From Deltaproteobacteria bacterium (lineage in GTDB: Bacteria > Desulfobacterota > Syntrophia > Syntrophales > UBA2210): a stretch of DNA of 5,876 nucleotides. A model generated the notes under the pieces. It was given only the letters and a program-made list of their open reading frames with translations. It was not told the DNA's origin and searched no databases. The number at the start of each line of letters is the position of its first letter. The first letter of the stretch is position 1. The stretch lies in NCBI GenBank assembly GCA_019314085.1, contig JAFCZZ010000262.1, positions 1-5,876 of the forward strand. The letters run 5' to 3'. Positions 1 to 4,620 of this stretch are shown one piece after another. A program made the position numbers and the translations under genes.

Positions 1-118
1 AAAACGTTGTGACTCTGAGGCTCAAGGGCGAAGAGATTTGCTGCGGGGACTGGGGAGGAAACTTCAGAGGCGTGTTCAAGAGGGCACTAGAGTTGTGGTG
101 AGTAGGAAGGCGAGGATC

Positions 119-568
119 ATGGAAAAGAAAATACCGAAAGTCCCCCTGACGGAGCACCACATGCGGGCGCAGAAGATCTTTTTGGAGGCAGCGAGGCGCG
201 GGGACATCACGTACGAGGAGGCCGACCAGCTATACCTCGCGTGGCTCCGGAGGCGCAGGGGCCAGGTGAGGATCGGGAGGAAAGCCGCACACGAGGACAC
301 GGGGTTCGGCAAGTGGCTGGAGAGGCAGATAGATCTCCCGCCAGAGGAGTTCAACGAGGCTTGGCCGCAGTGGTGGGGTGAGGGAATCCCGGCGCTGCAA
401 CATCTGAGCCCCCTGCAGATACGGTTGCTTCGGATGCTGAGGCCGACGATGCATCATGCGAGGGCCATGAGGATCCTCGACACGGCCGTGGAGCGCGGGC
501 TTCTGTCTCATGCAGAAGCGGGCAGGGTCTACATGGTCTGGACGAGCCTGCGGAGGGTGAAGAGATGA
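119..568 (+). CDS. Small basic protein with an internal two-fold helical repeat
   Basis: Function unknown; 149 aa from the ATG at 119. Residues 13-47 and 112-146 are two copies of one helical unit (HHxRAxxI...A..RG-(D/L)-(I/L)-(T/S)..EA...Y..W...RR, 14 of 35 identical by my alignment), joined by a linker with a Trp-rich patch (AWPQWW at 81-86). The 'RG-x-(I/L)-(T/S)-x-x-EA' core also occurs in the C-terminal repeats of the large protein at 2342-4420, so it may be a structural or scaffold partner; that is inference. The frame is open to the left edge of the window, and TTG at 38 or GTG at 95/98 are other possible starts. I chose ATG 119 because GC-rich third positions begin there, the residues before it are a mixed basic tail, and a purine-rich GGCGAGG lies just upstream. 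A 5'-truncated longer protein remains possible. The stop overlaps the next start (ATGA). Confidence 0.72.
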   Translation: MEKKIPKVPLTEHHMRAQKIFLEAARRGDITYEEADQLYLAWLRRRRGQVRIGRKAAHEDTGFGKWLERQIDLPPEEFNEAWPQWWGEGIPALQHLSPLQIRLLRMLRPTMHHARAMRILDTAVERGLLSHAEAGRVYMVWTSLRRVKR

Positions 569-708
569 AGTACACGTGGAACCCCTACAAGTGCGCCGGG
601 TGCGGGAAGGAGGTCCCCCCGGACGACTACTATCTGTACGAGGGGAGGCCGTACCACAAGGACTGCCTGCCCCCCGAAGCGAGGAAGTTCGCGGAGGCCG
701 AGAAATGA
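565..708 (+). CDS. Tiny LIM/zinc-ribbon-like Cys-rich protein (47 aa)
   Basis: Hypothetical 47-aa protein. It has C10-x2-C13 followed by a second half-site H31-x2-C34 in the context RPYHKDCL, the pattern of a single treble-clef/LIM-like zinc knuckle. The segment between them is rich in Pro, Asp and Tyr (PPDDYYLYEGRPY), which fits a short beta hairpin between the ligand pairs. The C-terminal 13 residues are a charged helix. It starts in an ATGA overlap with the stop of the preceding gene, so the two are probably translationally coupled; the RBS (GAGGGTGA) lies inside the end of that gene. Small zinc-finger proteins of this size are common in archaeal viruses and plasmids, often as DNA-binding or protein-contact modules. 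No specific role can be assigned. Confidence 0.7.
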   Translation: MKYTWNPYKCAGCGKEVPPDDYYLYEGRPYHKDCLPPEARKFAEAEK

Positions 709-713
709 GGTAC

Positions 714-725
714 AAGGAGGGGTGA
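714..725 (+). promoter_or_regulatory. Strong ribosome binding site before the 727 gene
   Basis: AAGGAGGGGTGA directly precedes the ATG at 727 and combines both archaeal Shine-Dalgarno cores (GGAGG and GGTGA). It fixes the start of the small Cys-rich gene that follows. Confidence 0.7.
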
Positions 726-726
726 A

Positions 727-873
727 ATGGAAGAAGATTACTACAGAGGGTGGTGCCCATATTGCCCTTGGTATTGGTGTCCACTACTCGCTCGCGGGAA
801 ATGTTGCGACCCAGAGTGTCTCCGAGAGGTTTTAGCAATCCAGAGGAGGGAGGCGGATGAGAAGGGAACTTAA
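727..873 (+). CDS. Tiny Cys/Trp/Tyr-rich protein (48 aa)
   Basis: Hypothetical 48-aa protein, supported by an unusually strong RBS six bases upstream. Residues 9-31 hold six cysteines: C10-x2-C13, C18, C26-C27 and C31, set among aromatic residues (WCPYCPWYWCPLL). This fits a compact zinc-binding fold, with C10/C13 and C26 or C27/C31 as the likely ligands (C-x3-4-C in KCCDPEC), followed by a basic helix (LREVLAIQRRE). Its codon use is more AT-rich than that of the large genes downstream (TAT, GAA, GAT, TTA), as in the next two small genes, which may mark this small-gene block as separately acquired. The 3' end overlaps the next gene by 17 bases in another frame. Function unknown. Confidence 0.68.
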   Translation: MEEDYYRGWCPYCPWYWCPLLARGKCCDPECLREVLAIQRREADEKGT

Positions 874-1093
874 AAGGAGGTTGAGGGAACTCAGGCGAGA
901 ACGCAAGGCGCTCGTAGAGATGTACTTTAGGAGCTGGTTCCGGGGAGCGGACCTGGAAAAGGGCTTGATATACGCCGTTTCCGAGTATCCGACCCAGGAG
1001 GAATGCGCCCTCGATGAGGCTTTGGAGGCATTGGATTTCGAGATTGAGGAGATTGAGCGCAAGTTGGGAGTTTTGGGGAGGAGAAAGGAGTGA
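857..1093 (+). CDS. Small charged helical (coiled-coil-like) protein
   Basis: Hypothetical 78-aa protein. Residues 1-20 form a very basic Arg/Lys/Leu helix (RRELKRRLRELRRERKAL); residues 21-40 contain an aromatic stretch (MYFRSWFRG); residues 48-70 form an acidic helix (ALDEALEALDFEIEEIERKL). The opposite charges of the two helices suggest an antiparallel hairpin or a dimer. No enzymatic motif is visible. A good RBS (GGAGGGAGG) sits just before the ATG, inside the end of the overlapping upstream gene. Eleven bases separate it from the next gene, in keeping with one transcript. It could be a small DNA-binding or architectural protein, but that is only inferred from charge. Confidence 0.75.
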   Translation: MRRELKRRLRELRRERKALVEMYFRSWFRGADLEKGLIYAVSEYPTQEECALDEALEALDFEIEEIERKLGVLGRRKE

Positions 1094-1104
1094 GGCGAGG
1101 GCAA

Positions 1105-1251
1105 ATGCGGATTACGAAAATACACCCGGATCTAAAGAATGGAGTAAACTACACAACGGTAAGAGAACTCCCCACAGACTACATCATTCTCGTAACGCCC
1201 AGCGGTTGCTTTGTGGAGATAACAGACGACCATACAATAAGGGTGAGGTAG
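1105..1251 (+). CDS. Hypothetical 48-aa beta-type protein
   Basis: Hypothetical 48-aa protein, unrecognised. The sequence alternates hydrophobic and polar residues (YIILVTPSGCFVEITDD, then HTIRVR), which suggests three or four short beta strands with a TPSG turn, rather like a small barrel or hairpin. It has one Cys and no zinc motif. A purine-rich RBS (GAGGCGAGG) lies 3-5 bases before the ATG. It begins 11 bases after the previous stop, and the next gene's ATG follows its TAG with no gap, so it sits well within an operon. Codons are AT-richer than in the large genes downstream. A frame running 1014-1286 competes for this stretch but has a composition typical of a shadow frame. Confidence 0.62.
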   Translation: MRITKIHPDLKNGVNYTTVRELPTDYIILVTPSGCFVEITDDHTIRVR

Positions 1252-1497
1252 ATGGCGATGAGGAGCAAAAGGCTGAAGCGGTGTAAGCGGTGCGGGGAGC
1301 TGAGCCGAATTATAAACTCGCGGGGGGTCTGCATCGAATGCGCTCAATTCGAGTGGTATAAGGCGTGGTTGCTTGCAGTAAGACGGTATTTCTCCGCGAC
1401 CGGTTCGATTAAGCGGGAAATAGAGGGAGAGAGAGATGGCCACGAGATTACGCGCGAGGTGTGCCCGAAGTGCGGATCCCGCCTGCACTTCGACTGA
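1252..1497 (+). CDS. Zinc-finger protein, cut by an in-frame TGA within a second zinc ribbon
   Basis: 81-aa Cys-rich protein of unknown function. The first finger is C11-x2-C14 ... C27-x2-C30 (CKRCGEL...GVCIEC), a four-Cys knuckle typical of small archaeal DNA- or RNA-binding proteins. A helical linker with W35, W39 and YF at 46-47 follows. C71-x2-C74 (CPKCGSRLHFD) then opens a second zinc ribbon, but a TGA at 1495-1497 stops it. The frame continues past the TGA for 22 codons to a TAA at 1564-1566, and this stretch supplies the missing ligands (LLYC...GCKFC). The gene is therefore either recently broken, misread in sequencing, or read through. The start ATG follows the preceding TAG directly and has a GGTGAGG ribosome binding site; a second ATG lies two codons on. 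Confidence 0.72.
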   Translation: MAMRSKRLKRCKRCGELSRIINSRGVCIECAQFEWYKAWLLAVRRYFSATGSIKREIEGERDGHEITREVCPKCGSRLHFD

Positions 1498-1566
1498 AAG
1501 CTGGGCTTGCTCTACTGCGCGACTCGGGGGTGTAAATTTTGCAAAATAGTGGGGGGATGGAGGTAA
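1498..1566 (+). other. In-frame continuation of the zinc ribbon after the TGA
   Basis: Twenty-two sense codons in the same frame as the 1252 gene encode KLGLLYCATRGCKFCKI and a short tail, with Cys at the 7th, 12th and 15th positions after the stop. Together with C71/C74 this rebuilds the common CPxCG...LxYC-x4-C zinc ribbon. The only alternative start in frame is TTG at 1507, without a visible RBS, so independent translation is unlikely. Confidence 0.5.
1536..1547. repeat. AT-rich 12-bp perfect palindrome before the 1568 gene
   Basis: ATTTTGCAAAAT is self-complementary and forms an AT island in GC-rich sequence 20 bases before the ATG at 1568. It could be an operator or part of a weak TATA element: a box centred near 1541 would place transcription start almost at the ATG. 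It also encodes part of the broken zinc ribbon (KFCKI), so coding constraint is an alternative explanation. A palindrome of this length is expected about once by chance in a window this size. Confidence 0.3.
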
Positions 1567-1567
1567 A

Positions 1568-1861
1568 ATGTTCGCCCAGGTAGAAGTGGAGGAGACGTTC
1601 AAGACCATCCGCCAGCACCTCGATGCGGTCAGAAGGGGGCTCGACGTGCTGAAGGCGATGGTCGAGGACCTCCAGCGCAGCGCGGCTGAGAGGGAGCGGG
1701 CTGAGAACTTCAGGATGGAGATGGAGCCGAAACCGCCGACGGAGGCGCAGCTGAGGTATCTCAAGCGCCTGGGCCTGAAGCCGGCGCGCGAGCTGACGCG
1801 GAGGGAAGTGTCCGAGATCCTGACGAAGCTCGCCGGGACCAAATCCCGGGAGCGGGGCTGA
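1568..1861 (+). CDS. Coiled-coil protein with a C-terminal TEAQxxYLKxLG / LTxxEVSxxL motif
   Basis: 97 aa. Residues 5-50 form a long charged helix, probably a coiled coil (FKTIRQHLDAVRRGLDVL...RSAAERERAENF). Residues 57-90 carry the pattern PPTEAQLRYLKRLG ... LTRREVSEILTKLAG. From memory, this small helical module (T-x-x-Q-x-x-Y-(L/I)-x-x-L-G ... LT-x-x-E-(A/V)-S-x-x-(I/L)) occurs at the C-termini of many phage and archaeal-virus proteins linked to recombination, ssDNA binding or helicases, where it acts as an accessory domain. The role here is therefore unknown, but a nucleic-acid-related partner function is plausible. The RBS GGAGG lies at 1559-1563. It is the last gene of the small-gene block and ends three bases before a GC-rich hairpin. 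Confidence 0.78.
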   Translation: MFAQVEVEETFKTIRQHLDAVRRGLDVLKAMVEDLQRSAAERERAENFRMEMEPKPPTEAQLRYLKRLGLKPARELTRREVSEILTKLAGTKSRERG

Positions 1862-1863
1862 AA

Positions 1864-1928
1864 GGGCGCGCGCGGCGGGCCATAGCAGCCAAGGGGACAC
1901 CTGCCATCCTCTTCTGCCGCGCGCGCCC
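1864..1928. repeat. GC-rich perfect 13-bp inverted repeat (long hairpin)
   Basis: GGGCGCGCGCGGC (1864-1876) and its exact reverse complement (1916-1928) flank a 39-base loop; G-U and G-C pairs could extend the stem by up to three further pairs inward. It lies immediately downstream of the stop at 1861 and has no coding role. It could end the upstream transcript, protect its 3' end, or be part of a structured small RNA. No poly-T tract follows directly; the nearest T-run is at 1988-1992. Arms this long and this close are not expected by chance, though the alternating GC content makes the match somewhat easier. Confidence 0.6.
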
Positions 1929-1940
1929 CGGCAACCCCAA

Positions 1941-2020
1941 GGGTAGCATATTGTTTAATGCAAACATTTTGCCAAGTTGCGGGTAGCTTTTTATTGCAGT
2001 GCGATTAAGTAAGGAAGGGA
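1941..2020 (+). promoter_or_regulatory. Probable promoter/operator region of the 2026-5558 unit
   Basis: This AT-rich stretch in a GC-rich element lies between two transcription units. GGGTAGC occurs at 1941 and again at 1981, each followed by an AT-rich TATA-like tract (CATATTGTTTAATGC and TTTTTATTGCAGTGC). TGTTT-AATGC-AAACA at 1952-1966 is an inverted repeat with 5-bp arms. AAGGAAGGG at 2011-2019 is the RBS for the ATG at 2026. The upstream box (about 1951-1960) would put transcription start near 1983 and keep the RBS in the leader; the box at 1988-1995 would put the start inside the RBS. The exact promoter is uncertain. Confidence 0.45.
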
Positions 2021-2025
2021 ATTAA

Positions 2026-2316
2026 ATGGCAGCAGCAGCACCGAAGCCACCCGCGCCCGGAAAGGTGAGGATAATCGACCGCACGCGGATCCCCTCGCCC
2101 GAGCCGGAGCGGATCGGGAAGTATGATGAGGTGATCACCTACCAGGACGAGGCCCTGAGACTGGGTTAACCCAGCAGGAAAACCTACGTCCTGACCATCC
2201 CGGCCGAGGATCTGGAGGGGAAGAGCGAGGAAGAGCAACTGAAGATCATCTCGGAGCGCATAAAGGCGCAGATCGCGGAGCGGAAGGCGTGGATCGGGCG
2301 CGAGATCCCCGTGTGA
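2026..2316 (+). pseudogene. Small hypothetical gene interrupted by an in-frame TAA
   Basis: The open part is 47 aa (2026-2169): MAAAAPKPPAPGKV, a flexible Ala/Pro-rich start, then RIIDRTRIPSPEPERIG and KYDEVITYQDEALRLG. A TAA at 2167-2169 ends it, yet the same frame continues without another stop for 48 codons to the TGA at 2314-2316. The second half reads like normal protein: a beta strand (KTYVLTIPAEDL) and a charged helix (EEQLKIISERIKAQIAERKAWIG). Codon style (ATC, CTG, GAG, AAG) is the same on both sides. The second half has no ATG, GTG or TTG in frame except its last codon, so it cannot easily be restarted. The intact product would be about 96 aa. It sits first in the unit, directly before the tape-measure-like gene, so a helper or structural role is possible but unproven. 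A clear RBS (AAGGAAGGG) supports translation of the first half. Confidence 0.6.
2129..2174. repeat. Two perfect palindromes 33 bp apart inside the broken gene
   Basis: AGGTGATCACCT (2129-2140) and CTGGGTTAACCCAG (2161-2174) are both exactly self-complementary, with centres 33 bp (about three helical turns) apart. The TAA stop is at the centre of the second. Because a ParB-like gene is in the same unit, such sites are centromere or operator candidates, but no further copies were found by eye, and the 12-bp one is expected about once by chance. Confidence 0.35.
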
Positions 2317-2341
2317 GGCGGATCCGGGCGAAGGTGGTCCC

Positions 2342-4420
2342 GTGCAGGTGACTCAGTGCGAGCTCCCGCTCGACGAGGTTAGGCGCAGGTATCGCTACAT
2401 AGGGGTAAAACTCTGGCACGACCAGTATCGGGCGAAGTTCTATCCCTCTCACCCGATCCCGGAGCAGCACCTCGCGGCGGAGCTCAAGCTTTTCTGGCAG
2501 GGCGTGATCCCCGAGATACACGGCTGGAAGTTCTGGGAGAACGCCTGGGATGCGCTGTGCGATTTCGGCGAGTGGGTCTGGGAGCACACGTTTGAGCCCG
2601 GGATCAAGGCGTTGCTCGACGGTCTGGGGTGGATCGCGGACAAGGCCCGAGAGCTGATCGAGGGCGCGCTCAAGCTCGCGTGCAGGGTCGGGGGCTGGCT
2701 CTGGGGTGCGATCAGGGGAGCGGTGGGCTACGTCTGGGATAAAGTCGTTGCCGTCTTCTCTTGGCTCAAGACCACCGCGAAGGCGATCTGGGACGGTATA
2801 GCTTCGACCCTCGGCCTAGTGTGGAACTACCTGAAGAGGGTGGGCTTGATCGTGGCGAGCGCCCTCAGACCTCTATTCAACTGGATCTGGTCGGGGATCC
2901 AGGCGGTCGGCGGGAAGATATGGGAGGGTGCCGTCTGGGTCAAGGACCGCGCGGTGGAGGCGTTCTCGGCTGCATGGGACTCGATGCGCTCGTGGCTCGG
3001 CAGGATCATGGGCGAGATCATAGACGCGCTGCGGACCCTGGGGGGCTGGATCAAGGACGCCTTCGTCGCGGCTGGGCAGGCGATCGTGCAGGGGGCCAAG
3101 TGGGTGTGGGACAGCGTGCTCGTCCCAGCGGGGCAGGCTGTCATCAAGGGGCTCGAGTGGATATGGGGAAAAATAACAGACATCGTGACGGGGGTAATCC
3201 GCGCAATTCTGAACATCTGCCGTTCCTGGGCACCCATGACGCCCGAGAGGTCACCTGACGCCTTCTTCGAGATCCTGAAGATAGGGAGCGGTGCCGTCGC
3301 CGGGCTCGCGGGGCTGACCCTGATCGGCGAGGCGGTGCACCCGCTCAAGCAGCTCGGCTTCCCCCACATCTCCGCGATGTTCTACGACCTCTCGAGCTAC
3401 AAGATCATAACGGGCGCTGCGATGAGCGCGCTCGGCTTCTGCATGTTCAAGCAGCCGATGACCTACTTCTTCAGCAATATGTTCAGGCCCCGCATGCCCG
3501 ACAAGCGCGACATCATAGAGGCGAGGTCCCGCGGGCTGCTCACGAAGGATGAGGCGAAGCGCATGATGGGATACGTGGGCTTCGCCGACGACTACTACTA
3601 TATCTGGGAGGACATGTCGAAGACCCCCGTCAAGTACTTCGCCCTGAGGGCAGTCGCCAGCGGGGGCTACTATGACTACGATATCTTCGAAGACGATATG
3701 AGACGCAGCGGCTACCCGAAGGAGACGCGGGATATGTTGCACCAGATGTACCAGGCCCTCAGTGCGTACGAGGTGAAGGGCGTCTACGTCGGCACCGCCT
3801 TGAGTCGCTACCGGGACGGCCTGACGACGCTCGAGCAGCTCGATGAAGAGCTCAAGATGCTCCGCACCCCCGGGGGACTGCGACAGATCTACGCGACCGC
3901 AGCCCAGCTCATGCGCGACACAGCGATCAGGAAGGATGCGATAAAGAAGGTGACAAAGGCCTACTCGCAGGGGAAGCTCACGATCGAGCAGGCGAGCACG
4001 TACCTGCGGGAGCTGGGGATCGAGGACGCGCAGGTTCAGGCTTGGATGCTTAACCAGATATTAACCCTGCCCGAAGACATTTACCAGACGCCGGAGGAGG
4101 AGGTGCGCGCATACGGCCGTAGCACGGTGATCCGGCGCTTCAAGGAGGGGCTCATCACCGAGGCCGAGTTCGAGCAGGAGATGCGACTCCTCGGCTACAC
4201 GACGGACCAGATCCAGCGCTTCCTGATCCTCGCGCGCCTCGAGTACGACTACGACCATGCTATGGATCTACTGGCCACGGCGAAGGACGCGTACAGGAAG
4301 GGACTGATCGGTGACGACGAGTTCCTCGACTGGCTGGCGCGCATTCCGATCGGGGCCGAGCGAGCGAAAACGTATTTATTGCGCGAGCAGATACGTAAAG
4401 CCGGGAAGATTGCCTCGTAG
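2342..4420 (+). CDS. Trp-rich tape-measure-like structural protein with C-terminal helical repeats
   Basis: 692 aa. Residues 1-50 form a charged N-terminus. Residues 50-300 are long amphipathic helices with 26 Trp residues in the first 300, many at 11- or 19-residue intervals, plus a 19-residue tandem repeat at 242-279. Residues 311-333 (KIGSGAVAGLAGLTLIG) and 353-369 (KIITGAAMSALGFCMF) are hydrophobic, membrane-like segments. Residues 393-681 hold about six helical units with the core 'Y-x-x-G-(L/K)-(L/I)-T-x-x-E(A/F)...L...G', similar to repeats seen in phage minor virion proteins. Length, Trp-rich helices and a central hydrophobic part match tail tape-measure proteins, which set tail length and help DNA cross the membrane; a virion membrane protein or another long structural protein is the alternative. 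The start is GTG at 2342 with AAGGTGGT just upstream; GTG 2348 is equally possible. There is no signal peptide or enzymatic motif. Confidence 0.82.
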   Translation: MQVTQCELPLDEVRRRYRYIGVKLWHDQYRAKFYPSHPIPEQHLAAELKLFWQGVIPEIHGWKFWENAWDALCDFGEWVWEHTFEPGIKALLDGLGWIADKARELIEGALKLACRVGGWLWGAIRGAVGYVWDKVVAVFSWLKTTAKAIWDGIASTLGLVWNYLKRVGLIVASALRPLFNWIWSGIQAVGGKIWEGAVWVKDRAVEAFSAAWDSMRSWLGRIMGEIIDALRTLGGWIKDAFVAAGQAIVQGAKWVWDSVLVPAGQAVIKGLEWIWGKITDIVTGVIRAILNICRSWAPMTPERSPDAFFEILKIGSGAVAGLAGLTLIGEAVHPLKQLGFPHISAMFYDLSSYKIITGAAMSALGFCMFKQPMTYFFSNMFRPRMPDKRDIIEARSRGLLTKDEAKRMMGYVGFADDYYYIWEDMSKTPVKYFALRAVASGGYYDYDIFEDDMRRSGYPKETRDMLHQMYQALSAYEVKGVYVGTALSRYRDGLTTLEQLDEELKMLRTPGGLRQIYATAAQLMRDTAIRKDAIKKVTKAYSQGKLTIEQASTYLRELGIEDAQVQAWMLNQILTLPEDIYQTPEEEVRAYGRSTVIRRFKEGLITEAEFEQEMRLLGYTTDQIQRFLILARLEYDYDHAMDLLATAKDAYRKGLIGDDEFLDWLARIPIGAERAKTYLLREQIRKAGKIAS
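3065..3178 (+). repeat. 57-bp tandem repeat coding a 19-residue Trp-rich unit
   Basis: Residues 242-260 (VAAGQAIVQGAKWVWDSVL) and 261-279 (VPAGQAVIKGLEWIWGKIT) of the large protein are adjacent copies sharing AGQA, the G nine residues in, and the WxW pair. The DNA copies have diverged at many third positions, so the duplication is not recent. Confidence 0.6.
3518..4384 (+). repeat. Array of about six degenerate helical repeats in the large protein
   Basis: Units begin at about residues 393 (EARSRGLLTKDEAKRMM), 434 (ALRAVASGGYYDYDIFEDDM), 486 (ALSRYRDGLTTLEQLDEEL), 537 (VTKAYSQGKLTIEQASTYL), 596 (VIRRFKEGLITEAEFEQEM) and 647 (AKDAYRKGLIGDDEFLDWL). Each has a helix, a Gly turn, an acidic helix ending in L-x-x-x-G, and a third helix. 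They are protein-level repeats; DNA similarity between them is low except between the fifth unit and the small gene at 4432. Confidence 0.62.
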
Positions 4421-4620
4421 GTTGTGGTGAAATGGAACTCAAGCACTTCAAAGAAGGGTTCATTACTGAGGCCGAGTTCGAGCAGGAGATGCGGTTGCTC
4501 GGCTATACGTCCGACCAGATCCAGCACTTCTTGGTTCTCGCGAGAACATATTTTGATAGGGAGCGGAGACGTAAAGTAGGAAAGATAGCCTCCTGAGCTG
4601 TGGTCGAATGGAGCTCAAAC
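4394..4620 (+). repeat. Duplicated gene-junction segment (51 bp, 176 bp apart)
   Basis: Positions 4394-4444 and 4570-4620 align without gaps at 39 of 51 bases. Each copy covers the codons for a C-terminal RK-(A/V)-GKIAS, the stop, an 11-base spacer with GTGGT, and the start MELK of the next gene. This is the footprint of a tandem duplication spanning the border between the large gene and the ParB-like gene. Confidence 0.75.
4432..4596 (+). CDS. 54-aa chimaeric duplicate of the large protein's helical repeat
   Basis: 54 aa, start ATG 4432 with GGTGA 2-6 bases upstream, stop TGA 4594-4596. Residues 6-38 match residues 600-632 of the large protein at 29 of 33 positions (FKEG-(L/F)-ITEAEFEQEMRLLGYT...), and its C-terminus RK-V-GKIAS matches the last residues of that protein (RKAGKIAS). 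Its first four residues (MELK) and 11-base leader match those of the ParB-like gene that follows. It therefore looks like a new gene from a tandem duplication, with the last full repeat (about residues 633-682 of the parent) lost. Of 13 changed codons in the 33-codon match, nine are silent, which suggests that the protein is still selected. A role as a free single-repeat partner or competitor of the large protein is inference. Confidence 0.78.
   Translation: MELKHFKEGFITEAEFEQEMRLLGYTSDQIQHFLVLARTYFDRERRRKVGKIAS

Noticed and set aside
1014..1286. Plus-strand frame of 90 aa
   Set aside because: It overlaps the ends of three better-supported genes and has no RBS or folded-protein character.
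1495..1497. TGA as a selenocysteine codon or a recoded stop
   Set aside because: The position lies between ribbon strands and is not a Cys-like ligand site, and other genes here end properly at TGA. The second broken gene uses TAA, which selenocysteine would not explain.
1132..1842. Long minus-strand frame of 236 aa
   Set aside because: It lies opposite three plus-strand genes with good RBSs, and its composition (Ser, Arg, Leu, Pro) is that of a shadow frame in GC-rich DNA.
3251..3742. Minus-strand frame of 163 aa within the large gene
   Set aside because: It mirrors the plus-strand codon positions; its His/Arg/Val/Glu-rich sequence is the usual antisense shadow of GC-rich coding DNA.
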